NCBI GenBank assembly: GCA_020226215.1
Contig: CM035225.1
Span: 15,883,868 to 15,947,867, forward strand
Reading direction: 5' to 3'
Source: Sindora glabra
Taxonomy: Eukaryota; Streptophyta; Magnoliopsida; Fabales; Fabaceae
Length of the DNA stretch: 64,000 nt
In this document: positions 36,976 to 50,200 of the stretch, piece by piece
How the letters are laid out: the number at the start of each line of letters is the position of its first letter
Position numbering within the stretch: position 1 is the first letter of the stretch
The notes under the pieces: model-generated
The model's input: the letters and a program-made list of their open reading frames with translations, nothing else
What the model was told of the DNA's origin: nothing
Database searches by the model: none
Made by a program: the position numbers and the translations under genes

Positions 36976-37339
36976 CTAAAAAAGTGGCAATTGTTCCAAG
37001 AATTAAATTGAAATATCAACAAGAGAAATGAACAATATTTAAGATATTCGTTCAATGAATTTGGGAAGAAAAAAACCCTTACCTTCGAGTAAAACCACGA
37101 GGGGAATTTGGTTCTCTGTAAGTTATCAATATCTTTAGCACCACTTCGTTCGAGTTCCAATCAATGCTCACTGTAGAACATAACAATCTTAGTCTATTAT
37201 AATCACATAAGGGAGAAGAACACAACTGAAGTTTAAGATACTCACTGGAGATATTTTTCAATCTCAGTACAATTATTCAAGATGTACCATACTGTAACAT
37301 CCTGATCCTTCCTATCAAAATGAGAAATAATCTTCTTCC

Positions 37340-39753
37340 CTATCGTTGACATTGGGATCGGAACACTGACAATGTCCTTCTTGTTTGATTAGGTGTTACA
37401 TCTTGATTTCTATAAGATTGGTTGAATTTAGTTTCCACTCCTTCCAAATACATAGAGAAAAATGTTAATGCCTCATCAACAATATATCCTTCTGTAATTG
37501 AACCCTCCGGTCGAGCACGATTTCGAACATAATCCTTTAACTTTTTTATATACCTCTCATATGGGTACATCCACAAAAAATGAATAGGTCCTCCTTCCAA
37601 TGCTTCGTCTGGCAGATGCATCACCAAGTGAACCATTATGTCAAAAAATGCTGGGGGGTATACCCTCTTAAGCTTGCACAAAATTACGATAATGTCTTGT
37701 TTGGCTTGCAGAATATCCTTCATGTTAAGTGTTCTAGCACATATTTGACTAAAGAAGTTGTATAACTCAACAAGTGGATATGATAATTCCTTTGGCAAAA
37801 AAGCCCAGACACCTGGTCCTAACAGTCTTTGCATAATAACATGACATTCTTACCAAGACTCCCAGCAAACCCATCTGGAAATTTCACATTCTTTATATAC
37901 TGTTAAAATCATTTCCGCTCTTCTTGGCTAAGCGTATATCCAGCATGCGGCTTGAAAAGTTAACCTCTCTACTCATACAGATGCAAGTTAGGCCTTATCT
38001 TCATGTCTGCCAAATCTTATCTTGCATTGTCTGTATCTTTTGTTTTGTGCTCAATCTCCAATAATGTACCCAAGATGCTATCACATACATTTTTCTCAAC
38101 ATGCATCACATCAATGTTATGCCTTAAGTTCATTGTTGGCCAATAAGGAAGATTAAAAAATATACTTCTCTTACTCCAATTAAGTTCGTCGGCACCCCTC
38201 TTTCGCTTTACACCACTAAATTCAATATGTTTTTCTGGAAGTCTCTATGGCACTTTACCCAACTGTTCCATGATAACATTATTGGTAAGAGGCCGAGTAG
38301 GGGCTCTCCTTTCCGACCTCCCATTGAATTCTTTCCTATTTCTCCATGTGTGACTTCTTGGAAGTTAACAACGATGACCAACGTAATCTATTTTTCCTTT
38401 AACTCGAATCGACGGAGTATCCAAATTACATGTAGGACATGCTTTGTATCTTTGCTCACTCCACCCGGATAGACTACTTCGAGCAGAAAAATCATTTATA
38501 GTCCAAAGCAATACTGCCTGCATATTGAACACCGTATTTGTATTCGCATCTCGAGTTTCAACTCCCCTCTCCCAGAGATCCCTTAACTCTTCTACGACCG
38601 GCTGTAAGAACACATCGATATCTTTACCTGGTGATTGCGGCCCTGGGATTAATTGGGTCAACATGAAAAAAGATTGGTTCATGCATACGCATGGTGGCAA
38701 GTTGTAAGTAGTCATAACCACTGGCCACATGCTGTATGATAGGTTCCTATCACCAAAAGGATTAAATCCATCTGCACTTAAACCCAACCTAACGTTTCGT
38801 GGGTCAGCGGAGAAATTAGGATACCTCTTATCGAACTCCTGCCAGGCTTTTCCATCCACGGGATGTCGCATTACCCCCTTTTCTTTTGATTTTCCAGTGT
38901 GATGCCATATCATGTTCTTTGCAGTATGTCTCAATCGATACAGATGCTGTAATCGAGGAGTTAAAGAAAAATATCGAACCACTTTTTAGGGCACTTTCTT
39001 TCCTTTTGTAGTTTTATTTACCTATCAACTCTCCCCACAAATTGGACAATTATCTTTAGAAGCATGATCTTTCCAAAAAAGTGCGCAATCATGTTTGCAT
39101 ACATGGATTGATTCATACCCCAATCCCAACTTGTTGAGCCATTTCCTTGCACCATAGTATGATTCAGGCAATTTGTTGTCATTTGGAAGTGCCTCTTTTA
39201 ACAACCGAAGAAGAGCATCAAATGGCTTGTTTGTCCACTTATGCAGAACCTTCAAATGCATAAGTTTCACTAAGAAGTTCAATGCTGAAAATGCTGTGCA
39301 GCCTGGATACAACTCTGTTTCTACTTGCTCGAACAGGTTATCACAATTACTACATTTTGTTGCAACGTCTTTGTCAGCCGCATTCTCACCCTTGTACTTG
39401 TCATTGTGAAAATCAATTTCCGATGCCTCAGGGCCAATGAAATCATGTATAATATCTACCAGCTTATCTCTATTGTTGGGAGATATCCCACTAGTTCCTC
39501 TAGAAGTCAAAGCATCTACTTCACCATAGTGTACCCAATTTATGTATAATGGATGAAATTCATTATCTATAATATGTGCCTCTAATGTTAGTAATGTCTG
39601 GAATATTAAATTCACACACTTTTTGCATGGACATCTTACCAAACCCCTTTTATCGAAAAAAATTTTGGCTCTTTGAACAAATCTTACTGCATCATTCCAA
39701 TACTCATCCGACAATCGATTTGGTAGATGTATCCAGCTTTTATCGACAGACAT
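37340..39753 (-). pseudogene. CACTA En/Spm transposase (TNP2 type), copy B
   Basis: Best preserved transposase. From ATG at 39753, a 242-codon frame carries the transposase-associated domain (MSVDKSWIHLPNRLSDEYW; later HVCKHDCALFW and a CPIC knuckle). It stops at 39025. A second frame (38982-38365, 205 codons) carries TNP2 motifs (GFNPFGDRN, SYSMWPVV, PGPQSPGKDIDVFL, YKACPTCN). Weak, stop-broken sequence with NIDVMHVEKNV follows to about 37900. A third frame (37834-37340) carries the DUF4218 domain (FFDIMVHLVMHLPDEA, YVRNRARPEGSI, EALTFFSMYL). Real introns could explain some gaps, but stops within domains indicate a pseudogene. The usual later C-terminal domain was not seen. The family cuts and pastes CACTA elements by binding their ends. 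Confidence 0.85.
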
Positions 39754-41389
39754 TATATCACTGAACAGGAAGGAAATTGCTATAGGTGAAATAAAGTGTG
39801 TTGATTAATATTTGACAGTCACCCTAAATGCACCATATCACTCCAACTTTGAAGGGTAGGGTCCTACCCATTCGAGATATTTCTATAGTTATTATTTTCT
39901 CCAATTTATCCACGCTCATTGATTGATTCGTGCAGAAATTTCGGCAGCATCTCCCCATGGTTCTCTAAGTGCTTAAACTATACACCTGTATAGTTTATAC
40001 TCGGAGAACAATTAGGATGCTAAGATATTTCCACAATATCAAATAAGAGCCCAATAAATTGTTAATAATAACTACATGATAATATCACAAACTGTCCAAC
40101 TTTTCAGGATAATTCAAGGGTTGATTGATGTTCAGAAAACAACCAACCCTTGAACGGGTCTAAGCTTATAATTTTAATGTAAATGCAGTTCTATTTTAAA
40201 TTATTGTAAAAATATATTTACAATAATTAAAATTAACGATACAATAATTTATGAGTATCGTTGTTTAAGTGTCAGTACTGTTATTTACGTAACTTATTAT
40301 GTAGATTATTGATTTTTCAAAATATTCATAACAACTGTTATGTTTCACAATAAGCTTATGGGAATTCAAAAGTATAACCTACTTTACTATGTTTATAAGG
40401 TGCACAATTCAGCTTCTTTATAGAGAGGTGTATACTATGAATACGGACTTCCTAGCTGTAAATTTAAGTAAGTTTAGATTTATAAGGTGTATATTATTTA
40501 TAAGATGTACAATTCAGCTTCTTTATTTAAGTAAATGTAGTTTTATTCAAGAGAGGGGTAATTTTCATGCGAACTTCCTAGTGTTTTGAAATTTTTTATT
40601 TTTATGTAATGTAAATATCATAATTTGGATTGTTAGGATTTTATTTTTATGTAGTCTCTAGTGTAATTGAATTTTTCTTAGTATGTGGTGTAAATAATAT
40701 AATTTGAATTGTTAAGTTTCAATCTCAATTAAAAAAGAGATTATATTATTGTAATATCTTATTTTCTAAGATAAATTTATATATTTATTCTAATTTTCTA
40801 TCTTACATTATTTCATCGAATCTAATAAGTTTGAAGTTTCCTAAATTGCATCACAAATTTTAGATTTTGTGAATAAAATATCATAACTATTTTATCTTAC
40901 ATTAGTCTAACTAAATAATCTACACATATATTATATACTTCAAAATCATAGGGATGCATAATAATAATCAAATTTATATTTATAAAATTTATGCTAAGTT
41001 AAATTTACATAAATAAATTTAAAATTTACAACATACAAAATTAAATAATACAAAATTTTATATTAAATTAAACATACTATCAATTCTATTAATTCATTGC
41101 AAATTATTTGAGTAAATTAAATATATTAGTATAAAAAAATTATAATTTTTTATTTACGTACCTCAATGGTAAAAATCTACTGATCAACTCTGAATACTCT
41201 CCACGAACTAAGCCAAGTGCTAATAATAACTAACAAATTAAAAGATACAACATACAAAATTAATACATATCAACATATATAAAAAATAAATATATTAAAA
41301 TTAAAAAAATTAAAAGAGAGAGAAAGTTCAGGAACTTACCTCAGGTCCAGAAATTTCAAACGCGTAAATGAGGAGGGAGGAGGCACTGC

Positions 41390-41969
41390 GATTAAATAGC
41401 CTTTGGCTTTCAACGACAACACAAAAAATTCGGTTGTCGCTAAAGCTTTCAGCAATGACCGAATTTTTTTTCAGCGATGACATTGTCATCGTTGAAAGTT
41501 TGGCTTTCACCGATGACAATGTCGTCGCTAAAGCCTTGTCTCAAAATTCGGACTAGGTTTTTAGCGACGACAGAGTTGTCGCTGAAAGTCTTCCATCTTC
41601 AGCGACGACACTGTCGTCGTTGAAGGCCAAATTTTCCTGCCATAAATTTTTTAGGCTTTCAGCGATGACTGTGTCGTCACTGATGGTGTACCCTTCAGTG
41701 ACGACAGTGTTGTCGCTGAAAGCCTTGCATTTTCAGCGACGACATTGTCATCGCTGAATGCCAAATTTTCCCGCCAAAAATTTTTTAGGCTTTTAGCGAT
41801 GAATTTTGTTGTCGCTAAAAGCCTAATTCTTCCTGCCCACATTTTTTATTCCTTCTAAAAAGTTTTGCCTTTTTTACCGATGACTTTGTCATCGAAAATA
41901 CCTTTAGCGACAATTGAACTTTTGTCGCCGCTAGAAGTGTCGTTGTTGTTGCTGCTTTTTCTTGTAGTG
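41390..41969 (-). repeat. CACTA terminal and subterminal repeats, element 1
   Basis: At least eight copies of a short unit of the form TTCAGCGACGACA, with the inverted form TGTCGTCGCTGAA, occur at 25-70 bp spacing. Many are arranged as perfect palindromes (for example tcagcgacgaca|ctgtcgtcg). This is the expected binding array for a CACTA transposase. It produces spurious short open frames on both strands. Confidence 0.85.
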
Positions 41970-42129
41970 CGAGTAAGTAATATTCATAATCTTCTTCCTC
42001 TTGTTCGGATTGGCAAATTTCCACTTGGTGGGTGAATTTTGATAGATTATCGGAGTGGTCATTAGTTTAACTACGAAAACTTGGATAGTTTCTAGTATAA
42101 AAAGGTAGATTGAGCTCCCTATGTATATG

Positions 42130-44060
42130 ATTGCATCTTTGGATTATTTATATACTGACAAAATTTTCTTTGTTCTTCCTGGTTGAACATGTATGTAGCA
42201 TGTGGTTTGAAAAGTTAGCCCTTTTCCTTATACAAATGCAAGTCTAGCCTTATCTTTATGCCTACTAAATCTTATCTTGCATTGTCCATATCCTTTATTT
42301 TATGCTCATTATCTAATAATGTACCCAGAATACTATCATAGACATTCTTCTTAATGTTCATCACATCCATGTTATACCTCAAGTTCATTATTGGCCAATA
42401 TGGAAGGTAAAAAATATGCTTCTCTTACTCCATTTAAGTTTATTAGCATCCCACTTTCACTTAAGACTTACTCCATTTAAGTTCATTAGCACCCCTCTTT
42501 CACTTAAGACCACTAAGCTGAGTATGTTTTTTTGAAAGTCTCTATGCCACCTTACCCAATTAGTTTATAATAATTTCATTGGTAAGAGGATGAGGAAGGG
42601 CTCTCCCTTATGACCTCCTATTGAATTTCTTCCTATTTCTTAATGTGTGTCTCCTTGGAAGCCAATGACGATGACCAACATAAGTTATTTTTTCCCTAAC
42701 TTGAATTGATAAAGTATCATCATTACATGTAGGACATGCTTTATATCCTTGTCCACTCCACCCAAAAAGATTACTTCAAGTGGGAAAATCATTTACAGTC
42801 CATAACAAAACTGCTCACATGTTAAACATTACATTTGTATTCGTATCTTAAGTCTGAACCCCCTTCTCCCAAAGATGCCTTAACTCTTTTATAACTGGTT
42901 ATAAGAAGACATTGAGGTCCTTGCCTAGCGACTGTGGCCTTGGGATTAAAAGAGTTAACATTAGAAAGGACTTATTCATGCACATCTAGGGTGACAAATT
43001 ATAGATAGTCATCACCACTGGCCACATGCTATAGGATAAGTTTTTATCACTAAAAGGATTAAATCCATTTGCACTTAAAAGCAACATAACATTTCTTAGG
43101 TCAATAGTAAAATTGGTATGCCTCTTATCAAATTCCTACCAAGTTTCTTTATCAACAGGATGCCATATTATCCCTTCCTCTATTGACCTTCTAGTATGAT
43201 GTCATATCATATCCTTTGCAGTATGCCTTGACCCATATAATTGCTTCAATCGAGGAGTCAATGGAAAATATTAGACCACTTTTTGAGGAACCTTTTTCCC
43301 TTTCATGTTTTTGTTGATCCATCAGCTCTTCTTATAGATTGGACAATTATCCTTCAAAGTATCTTCCTTCCAAAAAAGTGCATAATCATGCTTACACACA
43401 TGGATTGACTCATATAATAACCTCAACTTATTGAAATATTTCTTTGCACTATAATGTGATTTAGGTAATTTATTATCCTTCAGAAGTGCCTCTTTCAATA
43501 ACTTTATAAGAGTATCAAATGATTTGTTTGTCCACTTATGTAGTACCTTCAAGTGCCTGAGTTTCGCTAAAAAGTTCAAGGTTGAAAATGAGGTGTATCC
43601 TGGATACAATTCTATTTCTATTTGCTTAAACATGTTATCATAATTTCTATAACTAATTCCAATGTCCCCCTCAAATGCATTATTCCCTTCCATTTCATTG
43701 TAAATTATTTTTTCAAGTACATAAGGGTTGATGAAATCATGTATGATATCCACTATCTCATCCATATCATTAGGAGATACCCCTCTCATCCCCTTAGAAG
43801 TTAAAACATCTACCTCACCGTGATGTACCTAATTTGTGTATAATGAATGAAATCCATTATCTATAATATATGCCTCTAAAGTTCCTAGTGTTTGAAATAA
43901 TGGATTCATGAACTTCTTAGATGGGCATCTCATCAAACCCCTTGCATTAATAAAGTTTTTTGCTATCTCAACAAATGGCACCGCACCATTCTAATACTCA
44001 TTGGATAGGTAATTTTATAGATGTATCCAACTTTTATTTATAGATATTGTACCACTGAAT
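42130..44060 (-). pseudogene. CACTA TNP2 transposase relic, copy C
   Basis: Homologous to 37880-39760 of copy B. The best open piece (43789-43322, 155 codons) has DIIHDFINPYV, KVLHKWTNKSFD and HVCKHDYALFWKED, the transposase-associated domain. The TNP2 part (43270-42180) is riddled with stops, and a ~55-bp local duplication occurs at 42425-42510. The DUF4218 part is missing. More decayed than copy B. Confidence 0.8.
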
Positions 44061-46189
44061 AAGAAGAAAATAACTTCTAATGGAATTATATGTTGTGACA
44101 CATATTTGGTATGTGTCATAAATTTACTATATCACTTCAATTCTAAAAAGTAGGGTCCTATCCTAAATTGTCTAACTTTTTAAGATAATTCAAAGGTTGG
44201 TTAACATATAGACATCAACCAACCCTTGAATGGGTCTAAGCTTACGATGCAAATGAAAATGCAATTCTATTTAAAGTTATTGTAAAAATATGTTTATAAT
44301 AATTTTAAACTTATATTATGACATTTTATGAGTACTGTTATTCATGTGTCTTATCATATGCATTGTTGAATTTTTCAAATATCCACATAAATTGATATGT
44401 TTAACAATCTCGAATTAGGAATTAAGTTTTGCGACCTGCTTTACTATATTCACAAGATGCACACTTCAATTTTTTTGATGAGATATACATTTTATGAGTA
44501 CTAATAAATTTTCAAGTATTCAAATGTTTCAAAATTCTATTATTATATGATCATTTTGGTTATTTTGTTAGAAAGTCTTTTTATAGAAAATATTATATAT
44601 ATTTTTCAAGAAAAATAATATGTCGCCTATATTGGTAATTAAAAAAAACATTTAAAATTAAGTTTTTCCTCAAAAAAGGTCACTACTATTTTATAAAATA
44701 TTTTATATTTAACATTAAATAAATAAGATATTTTTCTTCATTTTAATATTTTACATTTCTATTTTCCAAAAAATGTTTTTGTCAAATTTTAAGAAACTTT
44801 AGGGTAAATGTCACCAAATTAATATCCATAAGATTACAAGGTTACTAGATTAGTGGTAGAAGATATTTTATCATACATTTAATGTTAGTTTCGTAAGTTC
44901 TACATTAATGTAATATTATTGTAATTTTATCTTCTAGAATTATGTACATAATATATATTTTTTAAAATACTTAAAAAATATTTCTTCTCATTGTTTTTAA
45001 AAATTATTTTCTTATTTTCAAAAATTTTTCTTTGAATTAAAGAAAACTAAAATTAGAGGGTAGTTGAAATTGTAAATGAAAAAATATTTCACTTAATTAT
45101 AAAATTAACATTTAGAATGAAAAGATAAATTCAAAAAGTAATTAAAGATTACTTATCCTTATTGTGTTTAGGGTTTAGCTTTAAAAATAATTTTTAAAGA
45201 TAAAATTTAAATATTTTCAAATAAAATGGTTTTTTTAACCCTAAAAAGATTACTTAAATAAAAAAAAGTTTGCCTATAATTGCTCAAATTCTTTGATAAA
45301 ACATTATATTGAATGGGAATGTATTACATATCATGGAAAAGAATATGCTGATAAATGAGAAAGGGATTAGTTTTCGTATGGCCACATTTTCATTTGGTTT
45401 TGTTTTTATTGTGTAGCATAAATAGTATAATTTGGATTATTATGTTTCAATGTCAATTTTAAATAAGAGCCTAAACAAACTTGGCCACAAAATTTTTTGG
45501 CTTAAAAATCTAAACATCTAGAGAATATATTATAAGAATTATGTATTTTCTAAAATGTGTTTATATAATTATTCTAATTTTTTACGTTACATTATTTTAA
45601 TGAAACTAATAATTTTGTTCACCTAAACTACATCATAAATTTTGAAATTGGTAAACAAAATCTCATAACAATTCCATCTTACATTAATCTAACTAAATTA
45701 TTCACACATATATTATATTTTATAAAATTATAATTCAAAGGTTACATAACAACAATAAAATTCATATTTATAAATTTTACACTAAAAAAATTACATAAAT
45801 ACATTTAATATTTATAACATACAAAACTAAACAAGATTTATTTCATACCAAAATAATTATACTATTAACTTCATGAATTCATTATAAACTATTCATCTTA
45901 CAAATTATATATTATAATAAAATATTATAAAATTTAACTTACATACCTCAATAGCAAAAATTTATTGATAAAATATTCTCTAAATATCTACCACGAATAA
46001 TGATGAGTAGTAACAATAACTAACAAATCAAAATTATAAAAATAAAATATTATAATACATAAAAATATATTTAAACAATAAATATACTATATTATAAAAA
46101 ATTATAAAACTAACTTACCTTAATTTTCTCTCGTAGTTCCCTTGTCATCGCGCACAAAATGAGACCAGAATGGTGTGGTGGATTTATAG

Positions 46190-46642
46190 GGAAACTCTTT
46201 AGTGACGACAAATTACTCGGTCATCGTTGAAGAGTTGTTAGTAAAATTGCGACTCTTCAATGACAACATTATCATTGTTGAAGAGTAGTATGGAAATTGT
46301 TTCCATCCTTTAGTGACGACTCTTGTCATCGCTAAAAGTTAAAGGCTTTCAGTGATAACCTTTGTTATCGCTAAAGGGTGGGAACAATTTCTTATTAAAC
46401 TCTTTAGTGATGACAAGAGTCATCGCTGAAATTCTTTAACTTTCAATGATAACCCTTGTCATCATTGAAGAGTGGAAATTTCCCATCCAATTTTTTTTTG
46501 TCTTCAGCCTACCATCTTTTTTGGAGTCTCAAGAAACACAATTTCTTACAGCACCAACGACAAGTTGGTGATACTTTTAGCAGCAACTGAGAATTTTTCA
46601 TTGCTAAAAGTGTTGCTGTTGTTGTGCTTTTTTCTTGTAGTG
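46190..46642 (-). repeat. CACTA terminal and subterminal repeats, element 2
   Basis: Repeated 'agtgacgaca', 'gtcatcgctgaaa' and 'gttatcgctaaag' units in both orientations, ending in the CACTA terminus at 46638-46642. More diverged than in element 1. Confidence 0.8.
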
Positions 46643-46699
46643 TAATAGTTACACCAATATGAAGGGTGTAATCATGTTCGTGCAAACAAATTGATAGTA

Positions 46700-47281
46700 G
46701 GAAATTAGGTCAAATTCATGTTTTGTGGAATCCTCCTCCTGATGGTTGGATTAAGATGAACTTAGATGGAGCCTCTAAAAGTGTTGATCAAGTTGCTGGT
46801 TATAGGGAAGTTCTTCGAGACTAACGATAATTGGATTATGGGATATGTGATGTCTCTGGGTAGATGTTTTGCTTATACAGCTGAATGGTGGGGTGCTATA
46901 TATGGTTTTATAGACTACTTGGAACCTTGGCTACAAGAAAGTGGAGTTTGAGTGTGATTCTAAAAGTCTGGTTTGCAGCCTCACAATCAATTCCTTTAAG
47001 GGAAATTATCTTATTTCAATCATCCTTGATATTCTGAACAAAATTGGGAGGTGAAAATCAACCACACTTTCAGAAAAGGAAATACCTATGCGGATGTAAT
47101 GACTAACTTTAGCCTTGCTTTAGCCCTTGGAATCCATTACTATCAATGACCTCCGGCTCAACTTTCCAGCTTGTTTCTTGCTAATACTATAAGATTCCCT
47201 TAAACTCGTGATATTTTTATTTCACAGTTTTGTTCTTTTCCTTTTGGGCTTCGGTCCATTTGTATTACCCAAAAAAAAAAG
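46700..47281 (+). mobile_element. 5'-truncated LINE with RNase H-like domain and A-tail
   Basis: The plus strand reads WNPPPDGWIKMNLDGASKS at the start, then, after frameshifts, WIMGYVMSLGRCFAYTAEWW, VECDSKSLVCSLT and VKINHTFRKGNTYADVM. This is the RNase H-like (RVT_3) domain of plant non-LTR elements, with catalytic Asp, Glu and Asp equivalents (NLDG, AEWW, ECDS). The 3' end has the LINE-like 'gggcttcggtccatttg' followed by an A-tail at 47271-47280. It starts directly beside the CACTA terminus. Frameshifts and stops make it inactive. Confidence 0.75.
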
Positions 47282-50200
47282 AAATTTGTTTCTCCTATTG
47301 TCATATTTTTAAGTATCATTTTTTTAATTATAGGTACAAATTACATATTTTTATGAAAATTATTTTCTAATAAAATAAAATAAAAAAAACTTTATCTTTA
47401 TCCGAGAGCTCGGCGCATGATAAGCGAGCGCATCCATAAACCGTTTTTAGAAAACTAATTAAGATATTGAAATGCCAATGCTCAGCGACAATCATCTATT
47501 AAATCATATCATGCAACACCACCGCCAAACATCTTTTTCAACGTTTAGTTTGGCATCTTTTTCATTCAAGTCATTTGTTTGGAAGTAAGATCGGATTAAA
47601 ATAATTCGCTTTTACTCTAATTCATATAAGATGTCCCTTCGTTCGAATTGAAAAAAGAATCGCTTTCGCTCTAATTTATATAAGATATCCCTTCGTTTCT
47701 TTCTACTTTCACCGTCGTGCACCCAAGCATATACCGATTAAGTATTGGTCTTTTGATCTTTTCTGTTACCCTGGCCAACGCGAAAACAGAATGTTTTCCA
47801 TTTCTCCCCTAGTTATTAGCTTCAAACAAGATAAAACTAAATAGTACCATCTTTCGAATATTCAAACTTTTTTTAGCAATTTATAAATTTTTTTTATAAA
47901 TTATAAATTGAATAATATTTACAATTTATATGTACGAATTTTGTAAAATTTTTAATAAATTTTTTAAAAATAATTTTATTCAAAAATTTATAATTATGTT
48001 GTATTTTTTAATATTTTAACTTGATAACTATTTTAGTAATTATTTAAATAAAAAATAATTGATTTTATAATTTGATATGTCAATTATTATGTGTATTAAA
48101 TAATTATTTTAAATGATGTTAATGCATTATTAGATTTCAAATTTAGTACTACTATATTTAAAATACTATTTTAGTATTTTAGATACTTAATATTTGTTAA
48201 GTGAATATCAGATTTAATAATAAAAAAATATAAATATTGAATTTTGTTAATTTAATATTTAATTATATTTTAATTTTAATTATAGAATATTTATTTTTCA
48301 ACTTTTATTACCTAAATTGTTTAATTGTATTAAGTGTAATTTAATTTTAATTTTAGCAAATCTATAACTTATGTTTATTTAACGTATTTATTTCCTGTAA
48401 ATTAAATATATTCTTTTAAACTTTTTTTTTACCTGGATCCCGAAAATATTTTAAATGACTAATTAAAAGGTTTTGATGATGATTGAAATTAATGAGGCTG
48501 AGTTTAAAATTGCAAAGGTGAGACATTAATGTTTTATAAGGTTATTGGGTTAAAACTTTCCTGGTTTAAAATTATATTCTACCTAGTTGGTCTTTGTTAT
48601 GTTGTTAAGATCATCAAATTCTAATTTCCATCTTATTTTACATGTATTGATACCTTAAACGGAAAGGATTTGACGTATGGGATGCTACTGTTTTATATTT
48701 GTGTGAAAAACTGAATTTCTTGATTTTCAAATTTTAGAAAATTTAGAATTTTTCTAGTTCCTCTTTACTTATGCATCTATGCGGTTCTTCACTCTGCAAA
48801 ATTTCTAATTTTTTGCGGGTTGTTCCTAGCTTCTGCCACATCATGCTGATTCAACTACGGAGATTTTTCAAGTCCGAAGAGCAAGGTAAGGACTGTACTG
48901 AAAAATGACTTGACGTTGTAAGGTTTCAAAATTTTTTGAAATGAGCAAACTGACTGTACTTTTGTAGCACCAATTGAGAATAATCTTTCAAAACAGTAAA
49001 GAAAAGAGCAAACATTTGAGAAAAATATGAGGCGAAACCGAAATGTTTATCTTTCAAAACGAAAGCTAAATGAAAAGAAGCAAAGTTCTTCTCTTAACAA
49101 CTATCAAATTAAAAAGGAACATTTGAAAGGAAATGGAGACCTGCTGATTTTTTTCTTTTTTTGGTTCTTTTTCTGAATGGATTGCCAACAAATGTCATTT
49201 TATTTGGGATAGTGTGGTTATTACAAAAAATTTGGCTGCAAAAACTTAATGTTGACTGGATTTTGAAATCTTTAAGGAATATTCTTAATGAAAATTATTG
49301 AATTGGGATAATGTATAAGTTTTTAAATTAAAGGGAAGGCCTTTATATTTCAGGAAAGGACAGTGTGACATCACATAGTGTTTTTGTACATTAAATTAAA
49401 TTATATAACTAACACAACATTAAAATTTATGTTTTCAATGTTTTAATTTGTTAAATTATTTTAGTAACTATTTTGAAAAATAAATAAATTACATATATGT
49501 TGTTTTAAATATTTTATCATCATTTATTTTAATTGCTAAATTATTATTTAGTTCGTATTTTTAAAATTTTTTAAACGTTGTTAAAACTTTATGCAATTAG
49601 ATTTTGGAATTTACGATTTTATAACTCAAGTTCTATACAATACGGCAAATTTTAAGCTTTCTTTGGCACAAGATCCAATAGTATAACATGAATTATGTAA
49701 TAAGGGTTTATATAATATTTTGGAATTTCAAATGAATTATATAAAATATTCGAAAATCGTATAAGGCGATCCACATCTCCTAGGAGAGGATAATGAATGA
49801 TATCATAATATTAAAACAAACCTTAAATTATTAAAATTAAAAAAATACATTTTCAATCTTTTCATTTTATGTCTATCTCACATATTTTTTATAAAATTAG
49901 ATTAATTTGTTTTTTTACATTTGCACTTATAGTTTGATTTAGTGCTTTTTAATTTTATTTGATGATATCATATTTATGGTATTTTTGGATAGTGTATATT
50001 ATTTTTAATATTTCTCAAGATTTAATATAAAGCATTTATTAAATTTTATATTTTTAAATTGATTTATTCTATTTTTTTAGAAATTTGTAATGCATATATC
50101 CTCACATATATATGTATATTGATGAATATTTTATATTATTTTGTTACTAGAGTGTAATTAATTTATATATATTATTGTATTTTGCAAAAAATATTTTTGT

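Larger units (their letters stand above)
36976..41969 (-). mobile_element. CACTA element 1 (5' end at 41969)
   Basis: The minus strand starts CACTACAAGAAAAAGC at 41969, the typical CACTA terminus. It continues through palindromic subterminal repeats (41930-41390) and about 1.6 kb of AT-rich leader to transposase copy B. The 3' end is not recognised; the left limit given is where copy A homology stops. The leader and 5' end match element 2 (44060-46642) throughout, so both belong to one family. Confidence 0.7.
42130..46642 (-). mobile_element. CACTA element 2, 3'-truncated (5' end at 46642)
   Basis: The minus strand begins CACTACAAGAAAAAAGC at 46642. The subterminal region (46190-46640) has diverged palindromic repeats (ttagtgacgac / gtcatcgctaaag), then a leader homologous to element 1 (for example 44170-44290 against 40090-40215) and transposase copy C. 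It breaks off near 42130, about 160 bp from the 5' end of element 1. Confidence 0.7.

Noticed and set aside
41328..42024. Several 60-70 codon frames on both strands
   Set aside because: They are by-products of the palindromic CACTA subterminal repeats.
48842..48887. Exon-like ATG piece with a good donor
   Set aside because: No second exon or homology recognised; donor-like sites are frequent.
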